64,000 bases of DNA from Saccopteryx bilineata. Its lineage: Eukaryota > Chordata > Mammalia > Chiroptera > Emballonuridae. The notes below the pieces were generated by a model, which searched no databases, was not told the origin of the DNA, and saw only the letters and a program-made list of their open reading frames with translations. Location of the stretch: the NCBI RefSeq assembly GCF_036850765.1, contig NC_089494.1:229728779-229792778 (forward strand). Reading direction: 5' to 3'. How positions within the stretch are numbered: position 1 is the stretch's first letter; the number at the start of each line of letters is the position of its first letter. The translations under genes were made by a program, and so were the position numbers. Of the stretch, positions 1-50,684 are shown in pieces.

Positions 1-355
1 TAAGGCCAGGTCAGACAAGGCAGGACAGCTTCTTCCTGGTTCTCTTGGGACACTGATTCTTGGAACCCAGCCATCATGCAGGGCGGAAACCCAAGTACCC
101 CATGAATAGGAACCAGGACCCCAACCCCAAGCCCCAGATGAGCTTCTAGTCAACAGCTAGCACCAACTTGCCACCTGTGAGCTGTCTGCAACATGAATCC
201 CCTAGTCCCCAGCCGCACCCCTAGCTGTGCAGAGCCAAGATGATCCCCTGAGCCCGGTCCACACTGCAGATTCATGAGCAAATAGATGACTGCTATTGTT
301 TAAAGACAGTAGTACATCTTTAGGTGGTTTTCTGTGCGGCAGTAGATAATTAGAA
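1..355 (+). repeat. MLT1-like (ERVL-MaLR) LTR remnant
   Basis: The stretch ends with a diverged form of the familiar MLT1 3' end: a 'gagcaaatagatgactgctattgttt' -like block near 273, then 'cggcagtagataattagaata' near 338. These correspond to the poly(A) region and the TAGATAACTAATAC terminus of that LTR class. No TSD can be checked because the left end is cut by the window. It lies outside the coding exons, downstream of CWH43 exon 13, in antisense orientation. The family assignment is from memory of the consensus. Confidence 0.5.
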
Positions 356-442
356 TACATATTAAACTGTTGGGTCAGTTTATTTTTTCTTAAACATGAA
401 GAACAAACACATTACTAATAAATCCTATTAAGATTGTGTTAC

Positions 443-40108
<39,666 letters not shown>

Positions 40109-40744
40109 GGCCGCGGCGTGGAGCAGTGTTTTCTAGGACAGCAGCAGCGCGGGCCAGCCCAGCCACGCACACCCTGCGCCCCCGCCAGCCGCAGGTCCTC
40201 GCGGTCCCTGTGTCCCCACGCCGAGTCCGCCGCCGCCCGCGGGCCGGGTGCCGAATCCAGGCTGGGGTGGGGCCGCAGCCCCCGCCCCGCCACACCCAGC
40301 CCAGCCTACCCGGCCTGGCACCGCCTGTGCGCGCTGCGCTGTCACCGCCGCGGGCGCCTCGCGTCCCTGCGCAGCCTTGGCTCCACTGCTTCGGCCCGTA
40401 CCGGCCGCCACTGCCAGAGCGGGGGCCTGGGGAGCTCCGCCGTCGGGCAGCACAGATCGGTCGGCCGGCCGGCATCCAGAGCAGCCCGGGGAGGGAGCGC
40501 GGCCAGCCCCCGGGGCCGCGGAACCAGTGCAGCTGAGACCGGTGGTGCCCTGGTTTAAACAAGGCCACCGGGGCGCGTTGCGAGGAGAAGGCAAAGGGAA
40601 AGACTGGAGACTCGGATGGGCCAGCTGTAAGACGGACTCTGGAGCGTCTGGCGAACAAGTGTGAACAGGACCTGGGGGTCCTCAGGGCTTGGGCGACGCT
40701 CCGGAGCGCGCGGGCTCCAGCGAGAGCCACCCGGCTGTGCTGCT

Positions 40745-41218
40745 CCTTTCCAGCGCGGGTATTGAACTAATAGCATTCTGGAAAGGTGGTCAGAAAATTC
40801 TAGAGACTACAGGATTTTCGGTGGCTTTTAGAGACTTCGCAGCACTTGCTTAGGGGAGAGAATACGGGGGCGAGTGGAAACTGCCCTCCTCAGCTTTATG
40901 AATAATGTTCTTGAGCAGTTCCCATCCCCAAGGAGAAAATGAGAACCGGCTCTGATTAACAATGCAGCGACTGAACTAGCCAGTTATTTCTCGCTCAAAT
41001 ACTTCCACACCTCGGGGTGTCTCCAATTTTTAAAGAACCTTTTCAAAGCATTTTAATTTTATTTTCTTTAAATTTGGGGGGAAGCGGAGTTTATCATTTC
41101 TGAAATGGTTGCTCTGAAATTAATCCATGATGAGTTGCCTAAAAGTGTAAGAATCACCTAAGAGCAATTATTTCTCAAAGTCCACAGCAGTTTTGAGAAA
41201 AGAACTGCAAATAACTTA
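40745..41218. other. Upstream flank of CWH43: nothing recognised
   Basis: Composition falls from GC-rich to AT-rich. No feature supported. Confidence 0.4.
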
Positions 41219-41911
41219 ATTGCTTACTGGTACTTTGTCATAGGATAGTTATGGGTCAATGGAGTAGAGTTGAAAGTCCAAAAATAAAGCCTTTCATTTA
41301 GGGTCAAATGATTTTCAATAGGTTTCCCACCATAATTACATGGGGAAAAGGATAGTCTTTTCAACAAATGATTCTAGGACAACCGAATGTCCACATGAAA
41401 GGAATAAAGGTAGGACATCTATCTCACATCATACAGTATATGAAAATTAACTCAAAAGGGATCAAAGGCCGAAAGTGAGAGGTAAAACTATAAAACCTTA
41501 GAAGAGCACAAAGGCATAACTCCTCATGATCTTCAGTTAGGCAATGGATTCTTAGCTACAACATCAAAAGCACAAATAACAAAAGAATACATAAATTGAA
41601 CTTCATCAAATTAAAAGCTTTTGTGCTTTAAAGGACACTATCAAGAAAGTGCAAAGACAATGTACAGAATGGGAGAAATTTTTTTTACTTAATAATTTTA
41701 TTATTATTTTTTTAATGGGGTGACATCAGTAAATCAGGATACTTATATTCAAAGATAACATGTCCAGGTTATCTTGTCGTTCAATTATGTTGCATACCCA
41801 TCACCCAAAGTCAGATTGTCCTCTGTCACCTTCTATCTAGTTTTCTTTGTGCCCCTCCCCCTCTCCCTATCCCTTCCCCCCCCCAACCACCACACTCTTA
41901 TCAATGTCTCT

Positions 41912-42313
41912 TTTTTTTTTTTTTTAACTTTCGCCAGTGTAGGAGCTTCTTTTTTTTTAGTTTTTTTTATTTATTTATTTATTTTTTTTACAGAGACAGA
42001 GAGAGAGTCAGAGTGAGGGATAGACAGGGACAGACAGACAGGAACGGAGAGATGAGAAGTATCAATCATTAGTTTTTCCTTGCGCATTGCGACACCTTAG
42101 TTGTTCATTGATTGTTTCTCATATGTGCCTTGACCATGGGCCTTCAGCAGACCAAGTAACCCCTTGCTTGAGCCAGCGACCTTGGGTCCAAGCTGGTGAA
42201 TTTTTGCTCAAACCAGATGAGCCCACGCTCAAGCTGGTGACCTTGGGGTCTCGAACCTGGGTCTTCCACATCCCAGTCTGACGCTCTATCCACTGCTCCA
42301 CCACCTGGTCAGG
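41912..42313 (-). repeat. SINE-A with a 24-bp 3'-transduced segment
   Basis: Head complement ccacctggtcaggc at the right and perfect TSD cttatcaatgtctct at 41897 and 42314. Between the TSD and the SINE's own A-tail lie a poly-T run, 24 unrelated bases (41926-41949) and a second poly-T run. This is what a read-through transcript would leave. Confidence 0.85.
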
Positions 42314-42473
42314 CTTATCAATGTCTCTTAGTCTCACTTTTATGTCCCACCTACGTATGGAATAATGCAGTTCCTGGTTTTTTCTGATTTACTTATTTCA
42401 CTCCGTATAATGTTATTAAGATCCCACCATTTTGCTGTAAATGATCCGATGTCATTTCTTTTTCTTTTTTTTT

Positions 42474-42883
42474 TAATTTAATTTTATTTTATAATTTTTT
42501 TGTATTTTTCTGAAGCTGGAAACGGGGAGAGACAGTCAGACAGACTCCCATATGCGCCCGACCGAGATCCACCCGGCACACCCACCAGGGACAATGCTCT
42601 GCCCACCAGGGGGCGATGCTCTGCCCCTCTGGGGCATCGCTCTGCTGCGACCAGAGCTACTCTAGCGCCTGGGGCAGAGGCCAAGGAGCCATCCCCAGCG
42701 CCCGGGCCATCTTTGCTCCAATGGAGCCTTGGCTGCGGGAGGGGAAGAGAGAGACAGAGAGGAAGGAGGGGTGGGGGTGGAGAAGCAAATGGGCGCTTCT
42801 CCTATGTGCCCTGGCCGGGAATCGAACCCGGGTCCCCCGCACGCCAGGCCGACGCTCTACCGCTGAGCCTACTGGTCAGGGCC
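42474..42883 (-). repeat. SINE-B
   Basis: Poly-T, tttctgaagctggaaacggg, GA-rich block and head ctgagcctactggtcagggc. TSD (tcatttctt) at about 42452 and 42887. It carries a complete CTCF-core-like motif at 42603-42616. Confidence 0.9.
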
Positions 42884-43542
42884 GTCATCATTTCTTATGA
42901 CTGAGTAGTATTCCATAGTGTATATGTGCCACATCTTCTTTATCCAGTCATCTATTGAAGGGCTTTTTGGTTGTTTCCATGTCCTGGCCACTGTGAACAA
43001 TGCTGCAATGAACATGGGGCTGCATGTGTCTTTACTTATCAATGTTTCTGAGTTTTTGGGGTATATACCCAGTAGAGGGATTGCTGGGTCATAAGGTAGT
43101 TCTATTTTCAGTTTTTTGAGGAACCACCATACTTTCTTCCATAATGGTTGTACTACTTTACATTCCCACCAACAGTGTATGAAGGTTCCTTTTTCTCCAC
43201 AGCCTCTCCAACATTTGCTATTACCTGTCTTGTTAATAATAGCTCATCTAACAGGTATGAGGTGGTATCTCATTGCAGTTTTGATTTGCATTTCTCTAAT
43301 AACTAATGAAGATGAACATCTTTTCATATATATGTTGGTCATTTGTAATTCTTCCTGGGAGAAGTGTCTGTTCATGTCCTCTTCCCATTTTTTTATTGGA
43401 TTGTTTGTTTGTTTGTTGTTGAGTTTTATGAGTTCTTTGTATATTTTGGATATTAGGCCTTTATCTGTGCTGTTGTTTGAAAATATCAGAGAAAATATTT
43501 TTAAATCATACATCTGGTAAGGAATTGATATTCAGAATATGC

Positions 43543-43559
43543 AAACACACACACACACA
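43543..43559. repeat. (CA)n microsatellite
   Basis: About eight CA units within the L1. Confidence 0.95.
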
Positions 43560-43717
43560 AAATTACAACGCAAAAATTAAAAGACAACCCAATTTAAAGA
43601 TGAACAAAAGATTTGATAGACCTTTCTCTTAAAAACATATACAAGCAGCCAATAAACACAGAAAAATATATTCAATAATATTTCATTAGGGAAATGCAAA
43701 TCAAAACAATAAAACAC

Positions 43718-45249
43718 TGCCAGGGTCCAGCCCCGGGGGGTGGGGGGATCCAGGGGTCCCACAGGAGGAGACGGCGTCGGCGAAATCGAGTGAGAGAGCC
43801 GAATTCTTTTCTTTCTCTTTATTCTCTGGTTAGCATTTACTGCCAGGCATCTCTGCCAAATGCTAGTATAGCTCCCTTTTTATACACACACACTGAGTTA
43901 CAATTACATGGTGTTAATCATTGCTTCTGTTTCACTATGTTTACATGTTTCCGGATAACAGTTAATTTATATCTATAAATTACAAGCCAGGTAGCAAATC
44001 ATTCAAAGTACAAAATAACTTGAATAGCGATAACAACATCGGTAAAAGCTTTTAAAGTATTAGTACTAATAGTTAACTAACTTTACTGCTGTTGTGAGTT
44101 AAGGGGCAGAGAGAGATTAGCAGATGAAATCATTAAGGACTAACAATGGACCACCGCTTGCTTAGGTAAATGGCTTTGAGTTTATGCAGTGTCCTACTTT
44201 TTCTCACAAGATTCTAAAAGGCTTGCCTATAAAGAAATTGACATAACATTAAGAGTAGCTTTCACCCAAAGATATACAGAGTGTACTTGCAAGATAGCCT
44301 AGTAGCAACATAAGACATTAACTGTTATTACTTCTATGGATTTTTCTACATTTCTCTCATTATCAAAGAATTTTGGAAAGTATGTAAATCTTATGAGAAC
44401 ATCTCATTGAGAAAGCCTAGCAATTGCCTTTAGTCAAAAGACAATTCTCTTAGTAAAACATTCTTTTCTTGCTGACTACGCTCTCATCCTAGGCCACACA
44501 ATGGGCCATTCTACTATACCTTACCTAAGATACTATTGTCTAGTCAAATATTACTTATTTATTATATTTAAACACTAGTTAAGTTCTCACTCTATTCTTC
44601 TCAGAGTGTACCACTATCTGCAGATCAAATAAGCAAGAAGAAAGGAATGTTCCTCTACTCTATCACATGAAAAGGCTAGGGAGGAAAAATGTTGAATTAA
44701 GTGAAGGCTGAAAGGTGCTCTGTGCACAGCCACTGCCTCCTACCCATTCACAAGTCACAATCTATTCTTTCTAACATGATTAAGAGGGAATTCTCCTACA
44801 GACTTAACCTTTTACGAGGGATATCATAGCCAGCCTCTTATGTCTATGAGCCCATTTCAAGGGGCTCACAGGCTTTTCTGTGGAACTCACACCCTCTGTC
44901 TCATTTTCAAAGAAATTACTACGAATCTACAGGGAAAGCACGGTACTGTTATCCCTGTGCCATAAATAATAGCACACACTCAGAAAGGGGGGGATATAAG
45001 GCCAGATTAATTCAAAAAGTCAAAGGGGGAAGTATCGTTGTGTCTCTCCTTTGGGTGACTTCGTCAACCCGCAGCCATTGGTCTTCTCTGCTGTGATTTT
45101 GTCAATCAGCAGTTTTTGATCTTCTTCTGCTGTGACCTTGTCAGCCAGCAGTTGTGGGTCTTCTTCTGCTGTGACCTTGTCAGCCAGCAGTTGTGGGTCT
45201 TCTCCTGCTGTGACCTTGTCAGCCAGCAGTTGTTGATCGGCTCCCGACA
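43718..45249 (-). mobile_element. Class II (ERVK/IAP-like) endogenous retrovirus solo LTR, 1,532 bp
   Basis: On the minus strand it starts TGTCGGGAGCCGATC and ends GGGGCTGGACCCTGGCA, the TG...CA form. The start resembles IAP-type class II LTRs. It is flanked by an exact 6-bp TSD, aaacac (43712-43717 and 45250-45255), the size typical of class II ERVs. An AATAAA signal lies at 43818-43823, about 100 bp before the end. No gag, pol or env is attached, so this is a solo LTR left by recombination between two LTRs. Its U3 holds a 39-bp tandem repeat. The length is large for this class. Confidence 0.88.
45068..45236. repeat. 39-bp tandem repeat in the LTR's U3 region
   Basis: Three clean units begin cagcagt at 45107, 45146 and 45185. 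One degenerate unit lies at 45068-45106 and a partial fifth at 45224. The spacing is exactly 39 bp. Because 39 is a multiple of three, the minus strand reads as a 13-residue repeat (DPQLLADKVTAEE), which is probably incidental. Confidence 0.95.
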
Positions 45250-45969
45250 AAACACCACTTTACACTCACTAAGATGGCTATAATAAAAAAGTCAGATAAT
45301 AACAAGTGTTGACAAGAATATGGAGAAAGTAGAGCCCTCCAACATTGCTGATTGGAATGTAAAATAGTGTAGCCACTTGGGAAAACAGTATGGTAGTTTC
45401 TCAAATGATGAAAAAAAGTTACCATATGACCTAATAATTCTACTCATTGATATAGAAACCCAAGAGAAATGAAAACATACATGATTTGTGCACAAATGTT
45501 CATATAAACTTTATTCATAATAGCCAAAAAGTGGAAACAACCTAAATGTGCAACTGATAACTGCATAAAGATAATGGAGTATATTCATAAAATAATAGAA
45601 TATTGTTCATCAATAAAAAGAAATGAAGTACTGACACATGCTAGAACATGGATGAACCTTGCAAACACTGTGCTAAGTGAAAGAAGCCATCACAAAATCA
45701 ATTGTATATTGTATGATTCCATTAACATGAAATGTTCTGAATAAGCAAATTTATAGTGGTGGAGAGTACATTATTGGTTGCTTAGGGCTGGGGGACAGGT
45801 GGTAAGAGAAAAGTGGAATAAATAAGTATGTAGTTTCTTTTAAGAGGGGATAAAAATCTAAAATTAGATTGTAGCAATGGTTGTACAACTCTGTGAATAT
45901 ACTTAAGCATTGTATTGCTCATTTTAAGTTATATGGTGTATGAATTGTACCTCAATAAAGCAGTTTAAA

Positions 45970-46273
45970 AATGCAACTCATTCTAGTTACATGTTGTAAA
46001 AATGTTTTGGCTGGGTTCTAGTCACTTAGCATCGCGCATTCTTCAATGTGTGAAGAATTTCAGTGACTAAATGCATGAGACATTGCATTTTCCTTCCTCT
46101 TTGCCCACATAGGTTTATTTTCTCTGCACCCATATAAAAAGCATCTATTTTATTGCTGTGTGTGCCCAGCAGGTGCTCTGTAAAGTTTGTCCTTTTCAAA
46201 GCTAAGTGCTAGGAAAAGCTGTGCTTCTAGTAAGGAGGCACTATGTTTTCTCTTCCACTCAGAGCTCAATTTT
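45970..46273. other. Intergenic: nothing recognised
   Basis: AT-rich DNA without supported features. Confidence 0.4.
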
Positions 46274-46288
46274 TAGTCTTAGTATTTT

Positions 46289-46493
46289 TTTTTCATTTTT
46301 TTATTTATTCATTTTTAGAAAGGAGAGAGAGAGGGTGAGAGAGAGAGAGACAGAGAGAGAGAAGGGGGATGAGATATGGAAGCATCAACTCCCATATGTG
46401 CCTTGACCAGGCAAGCCCAGGGTTTCGAACCGGCTTGCCGACCTCAGCATTTCCAGGTTGACACTTTATCCACTGCGCTACCATAGGTCAGGC
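46289..46493 (-). repeat. SINE-C
   Basis: Poly-T, GA repeat, tcaactcccatatgtgcctt and head ctaccataggtcaggc. Perfect TSD tagtcttagtatttt at 46274 and 46494. Confidence 0.92.
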
Positions 46494-46509
46494 TAGTCTT
46501 AGTATTTTA

Positions 46510-47124
46510 TTTTTCTTGTCTTTAACAGTTAGCTTACAACTAACTTCAAGGTAGTCTGGAAAAATTCAGTCTATCTGTGAGCCCAGAAAGGAAAGAAACC
46601 ACACTATGGTGAGCTGTCTGTCCCTTCCTATAAAAACCTACTTTATATCAATACATATGTCGTTTGAAGTTTAAGTAGATCAAGTACTGAGGCACTCAGC
46701 GTGTGATCCATAGTATTCACAAGTATTCAGTAAATGGTAACTTACATTATTATATGTATACCTCTCATAATGTTTGGCCTTGTACTAACCATATGGTGGG
46801 TAAGTACAGGTTTCACAATTATATCCATAGCCTCTCCATCCTGAGATTATTTTAGTTGCTTTCTCTAGGCTTTCTCTAATTCATTCTGAATTTTTTTTCC
46901 AACTGCAGAGACAAGAATGACACTCGGTATGCCAGAGGGAATTTTATCAGAGGTTTTTCCCTCCTTCTTTAAAGAAATAATAATGTTTCAGTAGTGTTTG
47001 CAACCATTTTTTTCCCATTACTCATTTTGCCCCTCCACAGCACATTGTGGGAAAATGTATCATGATTCCTGATTCTTTCCTGTGTAGCTAAAGCTTGAAT
47101 TATTGTTCCAATAGCCAGTTAATT
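46510..47124. other. Intergenic: nothing recognised
   Basis: No supported feature. Confidence 0.4.
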
Positions 47125-47138
47125 ATGAAGTTGCTTTT

Positions 47139-47504
47139 TTTTTTTTTTTGTATTTTTCTGAAGTTGGAAACGGGGAGGCAGTCAGACTCCCGCATGCGCC
47201 TGACTGGGATCCACCCGGCATGCCCACCAAGGGGCAATGCTCTGCCCATCTGGGGCGTTGCTCTGTTGCGACCAGAGCCCTTCTAGCGCCTGAGGCAGAG
47301 GCCATGGAGCCATCCTCAGCGCCCGGGCCAACTTTGCTCCAATGGAGCCTTGGCTGCGGGAGGGGAAGAGAGAGACAGAGAGGAAGGAGAGGGGGAGGGG
47401 TGGAGAAGCAGATAGGTGCTTCTCCTGTGTGCCCTGGCTGGGAATCGAACCTGGGACTCCTGCACGCCAGGCCAACGCTCTACCACTGAACCAACCGGCC
47501 AGGG
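47139..47504 (-). repeat. SINE-B
   Basis: Poly-T, tttctgaagttggaaacggg, GA-rich block and head ctgaaccaaccggccaggg. Perfect TSD atgaagttgctttt at 47125 and 47505. Its CTCF-like motif is degenerate (ccaccaaggggcaa near 47225). Confidence 0.92.
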
Positions 47505-47698
47505 ATGAAGTTGCTTTTAATTTTACTGTCAAATATCATAAGTCAAGTAGAATATTCATTTGAAATGGTAATTATCTTGCTCTCCCTTGAATTTCACTGG
47601 TACTGTATAATTTTTACTCACTACACACAGGATATGAGTTACTCTATAACTGATAACAGCATCATCTAGGCTGACTTGCTCTGTGAACATATCCATTA

Positions 47699-48266
47699 TA
47701 TAAGGTCTACTGGAAAGTTCTGTCCATTTTTGGAATAAAACAAAATACAAATTTTTCTTACTGTCAATAGACTTTATTAAATAATATAATTGCCATTATT
47801 ATTAATGATTTCTTGTCAGTGTGAGGGCAATTTGTATATCCCATTTTTGAAAAATGTTTTATCTTTTGATTCCAAAAATTGAACCAGTGCTTGTTTGATA
47901 TCTTCTTCATTTTTGAATTTTTTGCCCTTCAAAAAATTTTGTAAGGACAAAAACAAGTAATAGTCGGAGGGTGCTAAGTCCGGGGAATATGGTGGATGTG
48001 ACAGACATGCTTCTGTAGCATTTCTTCCTTGTTGAAATTCATAAAAATTACAGTGGCATAAATGAACTTTATCAGTAGCCATGGGTACACTATCGCTTCA
48101 CACATAAGACTAACGTGAATCAACTTTGTTTTAGTTAATTTGCTACGTCAGTATGTATACATTAAGTGATAAAAATAGAGAGGCACACATGCACCAAATA
48201 AACATGTGCTTACGTGTCGAAACTTGTTGTGATAGAAACGGACAGAACTTTCCGGTAGACCTTATA
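47699..48266 (-). mobile_element. Internally deleted mariner-type DNA transposon (~565 bp)
   Basis: Inverted ends AAGGTCTACTGGAAAGTTCT at 47702 and, on the other strand, AAGGTCTACCGGAAAGTTCT at about 48263. TA dinucleotides flank both ends. It is less than half the usual ~1.3 kb of a complete mariner. The remaining minus-strand frame is a fused fragment of transposase. Confidence 0.92.
47816..48082 (-). pseudogene. Mariner transposase remnant, in-frame internal deletion (88 codons)
   Basis: The frame begins MATDKVHLCHCNFYEFQQGR, like the N-terminus of mariner transposases. After NATEACLS it jumps to HPPYSPDLAPSDYYLF, the region of the third catalytic Asp (PSD). The helix-turn-helix region and the first two catalytic Asp residues are missing. 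The C-terminal tail (KFKNEEDIKQALVQFLESKD) and stop are intact. It cannot catalyse transposition, but the frame is open. On the genome scale it is a deletion derivative. Confidence 0.9.
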
Positions 48267-48554
48267 TATAAATTCACTGCTGCTACCTCAACTTTCATAT
48301 TTACAGTCTGCCTGGTTTTAATATAATTTCAAAGGCCATGGTCTTCTCATTTTTGTTGGAATCTCTTCTTTCACCTCACATTGCCATTTGCATTCTTATT
48401 TTCCATGGAAATGAATGAAGTCCATTATGGCGCTGCCCACTGCCTCTTTCCTCCTCCTCTATATTTTTGGAACACAAACACATCAAGTTCAGTTAGAACA
48501 TAGTGAGACTATTCTCCATTTTATCAAAATACCAGAATCTCTACTAGGAGATCA

Positions 48555-48718
48555 TAATTTTAAAAAAATTTTATTTACTGATTTTAGAGAGAGAGGAAGG
48601 GAGAGAGAGACACAGAAGCATCGATCTGTTTCTGTATGTGCCTTGACCAGGGCTCGAACCGGCAGCCTCTGTGTATCAGTGCAATGCTCTAACCAACTGA
48701 GCTATCTGGCCAGGGCAA
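48555..48718 (-). repeat. SINE-D
   Basis: Complement of the older tRNA-like SINE: ctcgaaccggcagcctctgt (B-box side) and ctaaccaactgagctatctg (A-box side), ending ggccagggc. A-tail at left (aaaaaaattttattta). Confidence 0.85.
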
Positions 48719-49152
48719 GATAATAACTTTTTATCATATAGTAAAGATCTTCTGATCTAGCTCAACAGAAATGGTTTTCTTTGAAGAGATGAAATAAAAA
48801 GAAACTCCTTCGTGTCACTTCAAGCCCTCAGTGATGCTCATTAATTTTTTTAAAAAGCACCTGTGGCACACTTTCAGGGCAGCCAAGTTCACGTTTTCTA
48901 ATGATGGATGTTTATTTCTCACCCACACCTCATGTCCACAGTGGGCTGCTGGAGGGGTGCCCCAGCATCATGAGTCTGGGACTGAGGCTGAAGGAGCAGC
49001 CTCCCCTGCAGATCTCAGGGAGGACCACACCCCTTCCACTCTCCCTCAGCAAACCCAGAGGTCAGGGAAGCCTCACGGGCAGTGTCTATTCAGAAGAGGC
49101 AGGAAGTGTTTATAAACAATAGTGCACTCTATCACAGCCCCCCTCTTTTCAT
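48719..49152. other. Intergenic: nothing recognised
   Basis: The 94-aa ORF at 48831-49115 and the 73-aa one in another frame show no known domain. Confidence 0.4.
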
Positions 49153-49170
49153 AAGAATGTATAGCTCTGG

Positions 49171-49563
49171 GCCCTGGCCGGTTGGCTCAGCGGTAGAGCG
49201 TCTGCCTGGCGTGCGGGGGACTCGGGTTCAGTTCCCGGCCAGGGCACACAGGAGAAGCGCCCATTTGCTTCTCCACCCTCCCCTCCTTCCTCTCTGTCTC
49301 TCTCTTCCCCTCCCGCAGCCAAGGCTCCATTGGAGCAAAGATGGCCCGGGCGCTGAGGATGGCTCCTTGGCCTCTGCCCCAGGCGCTAGAGTGGCTCTGG
49401 TTGCGGCAGAGCGACACCCCAGAGGGGCAGAGCATCGCCCCCTGGTGGGCAGAGCATTGCCCCTGGTGGGCGTGCTGGGTGGATCCCGGTCGGGCGCATG
49501 CGGGAGTCTGTCTGACTGTCTCTCCCCGTTTCCAGCTTCAGAAAAATAAAAAAAATAAAATAA
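49171..49563 (+). repeat. SINE-B, full length
   Basis: Head gccctggccggttggctcag, B-box-like gggttcagttccc, and tail cttcagaaaaataaa. Perfect TSD aagaatgtatagctctg at 49153 and 49565. CTCF-core-like motif at 49435-49448 (minus strand). Confidence 0.94.
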
Positions 49564-49927
49564 AAAGAATGTATAGCTCTGTCCTTTTTATTTTAATTAG
49601 CAATTAATAGTAATTTAATTATTATTCTTAAATATCTGCTTTTTTTTTTTTTGCCTAATACATGGAGAATATTTTCTCGTGCCAGTAAATAATCTACAAA
49701 GTGACTTTCATGGCAACATATTATTCTACAACATGGTTACGTGCAATTTACTTAACAGTTCTCCTTTTGATAGATATTTAGGTTGTTTTTTTTATGGTAA
49801 TAGCCAAGTAAAGGCTCCCTAGTGAAAAAAAAAAAGAAAAGAAAACCTGAACACTTTTCTTTATCTTTCTCTTTTTCCATACAGTTCATTTGAAGGAGTT
49901 TATATGAAAGAAGTAATAAATTTCTCC

Positions 49928-50102
49928 CCTAGCCGGCTAGCTCAGTTGGTTAGAGCCTTATCCCCAAGTGCAGAGGATGCCAGTTTGATTCCCAGTCAGG
50001 GCACATACAGGAGCAGATCAATGTTCCTGTCTCTCTCTCCCTCTCTCCCATCCATCCTCTCTCTCTCTAAAATCAATAAAATAAACATTAAAAAAAAAAA
50101 AA
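49928..50102 (+). repeat. SINE-D (first of three SINEs in tandem)
   Basis: ctagccggctagctcagttg, a later gtttgattcccagtcagggc, CT tract and A-tail. The outer TSD (gaagtaata/tgaa-type) lies at about 49910 and 50672. Confidence 0.85.
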
Positions 50103-50103
50103 A

Positions 50104-50275
50104 GCTTGACCTATGGTGGCGCTGTGGATAAAGCATCAACCTGGAATGCTGAGGTCGCCGGTTCAAAACCCTGGATTAGCCTGGTCAAGGCACATATGGG
50201 AATTGATGCTTCCTGCTCCTCCCCACTTCTTCTTTTTCTCTCTATCTCTCTTCTCTCTCTAAAAATGAATAAATA
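50104..50275 (+). repeat. SINE-C (second of three in tandem)
   Basis: Head gcttgacctatggtggcgct follows the A-tail of SINE-D directly. Tail aaaaatgaataaata. No separate long TSD is visible, consistent with insertion into the A-tail. Confidence 0.88.
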
Positions 50276-50640
50276 GCCTGACCGGATGGTGGTGCAGTGG
50301 ACAGAGTGTCAAACTGGGATGCAGAGGACCCAGGTTCGAGACCCCGAGGTTGCCAGTTTGAGCATGGGCTCATCTGGTTTGAGCAAAGCTCACCAGCTTG
50401 GACCCAAAGTCTCTGGCTCGAGCAAAGGGTTACTCAGTCTGCTGAAGGCCCATGGTCAAGGCACATATGAGAAAGCAGTCAATGAACAACTAAAGTGTCA
50501 CAACGAAAAACTGATGATTGATGCTTCTCATCTCTCTTTGTTCCTGCCTGTCTGTTCCAATCTGTCCCTCTCTCTGACTCTCTGTCTCTGTAATAAAATA
50601 AATAAATAAATAAATAAATAAAAAAAATGAATCAATAAAA
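50276..50640 (+). repeat. SINE-A (third of three in tandem)
   Basis: Head gcctgaccggatggtggtgc directly after the tail of SINE-C. Body complete and tail (AATA)n at 50596-50625. Confidence 0.9.
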
Positions 50641-50684
50641 TCTTAAAAATACAAAAATAAAGAAGGAGAAGTAATGAACTTCTC

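Larger units (their letters stand above)
41672..43502 (-). mobile_element. L1 LINE (minus strand) inserted in the plus-strand L1
   Basis: The left end is the 3' terminus (complement of 'tgtcaccccattaaaa'), followed leftwards to right by 3' UTR and the end of ORF2. A 90-aa minus frame at 43244-43513 contains [20 protein letters not shown], then [20 protein letters not shown], the L1 ORF2p C-terminal region. It is 5'-truncated. It is interrupted by SINE-A (41912-42313) and SINE-B (42474-42883). The split plus-strand L1 on both sides shows the insertion order. Confidence 0.88.
41220..45968 (+). mobile_element. L1 LINE (plus strand) in three pieces
   Basis: Piece 1 (41220-41671) has 'aaagcttttgtgctttaaag' and 'gacaatgtacagaatgggag'. 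Piece 2 (about 43503-43717) continues with 'atctggtaaggaattgatat' and 'gggaaatgcaaatcaaaaca'. Piece 3 (45250-45968) runs from 'accactttacactcactaag' to the end 'tgtacctcaataaag'. Together they follow an ORF2 3' end and 3' UTR in the correct order. Insertions between them are a minus-strand L1 and an ERV LTR. Frames are broken. Confidence 0.88.

Noticed and set aside
43116..43520. 134-aa plus-strand ORF
   Set aside because: It is the antisense of the L1 ORF2 end; the sense frame is on the minus strand.
45020..45250. 76-aa repetitive ORF in the ERV LTR
   Set aside because: The 39-bp tandem repeat is a multiple of three and therefore stays open. It lies in U3 and begins at the LTR edge without an ATG.
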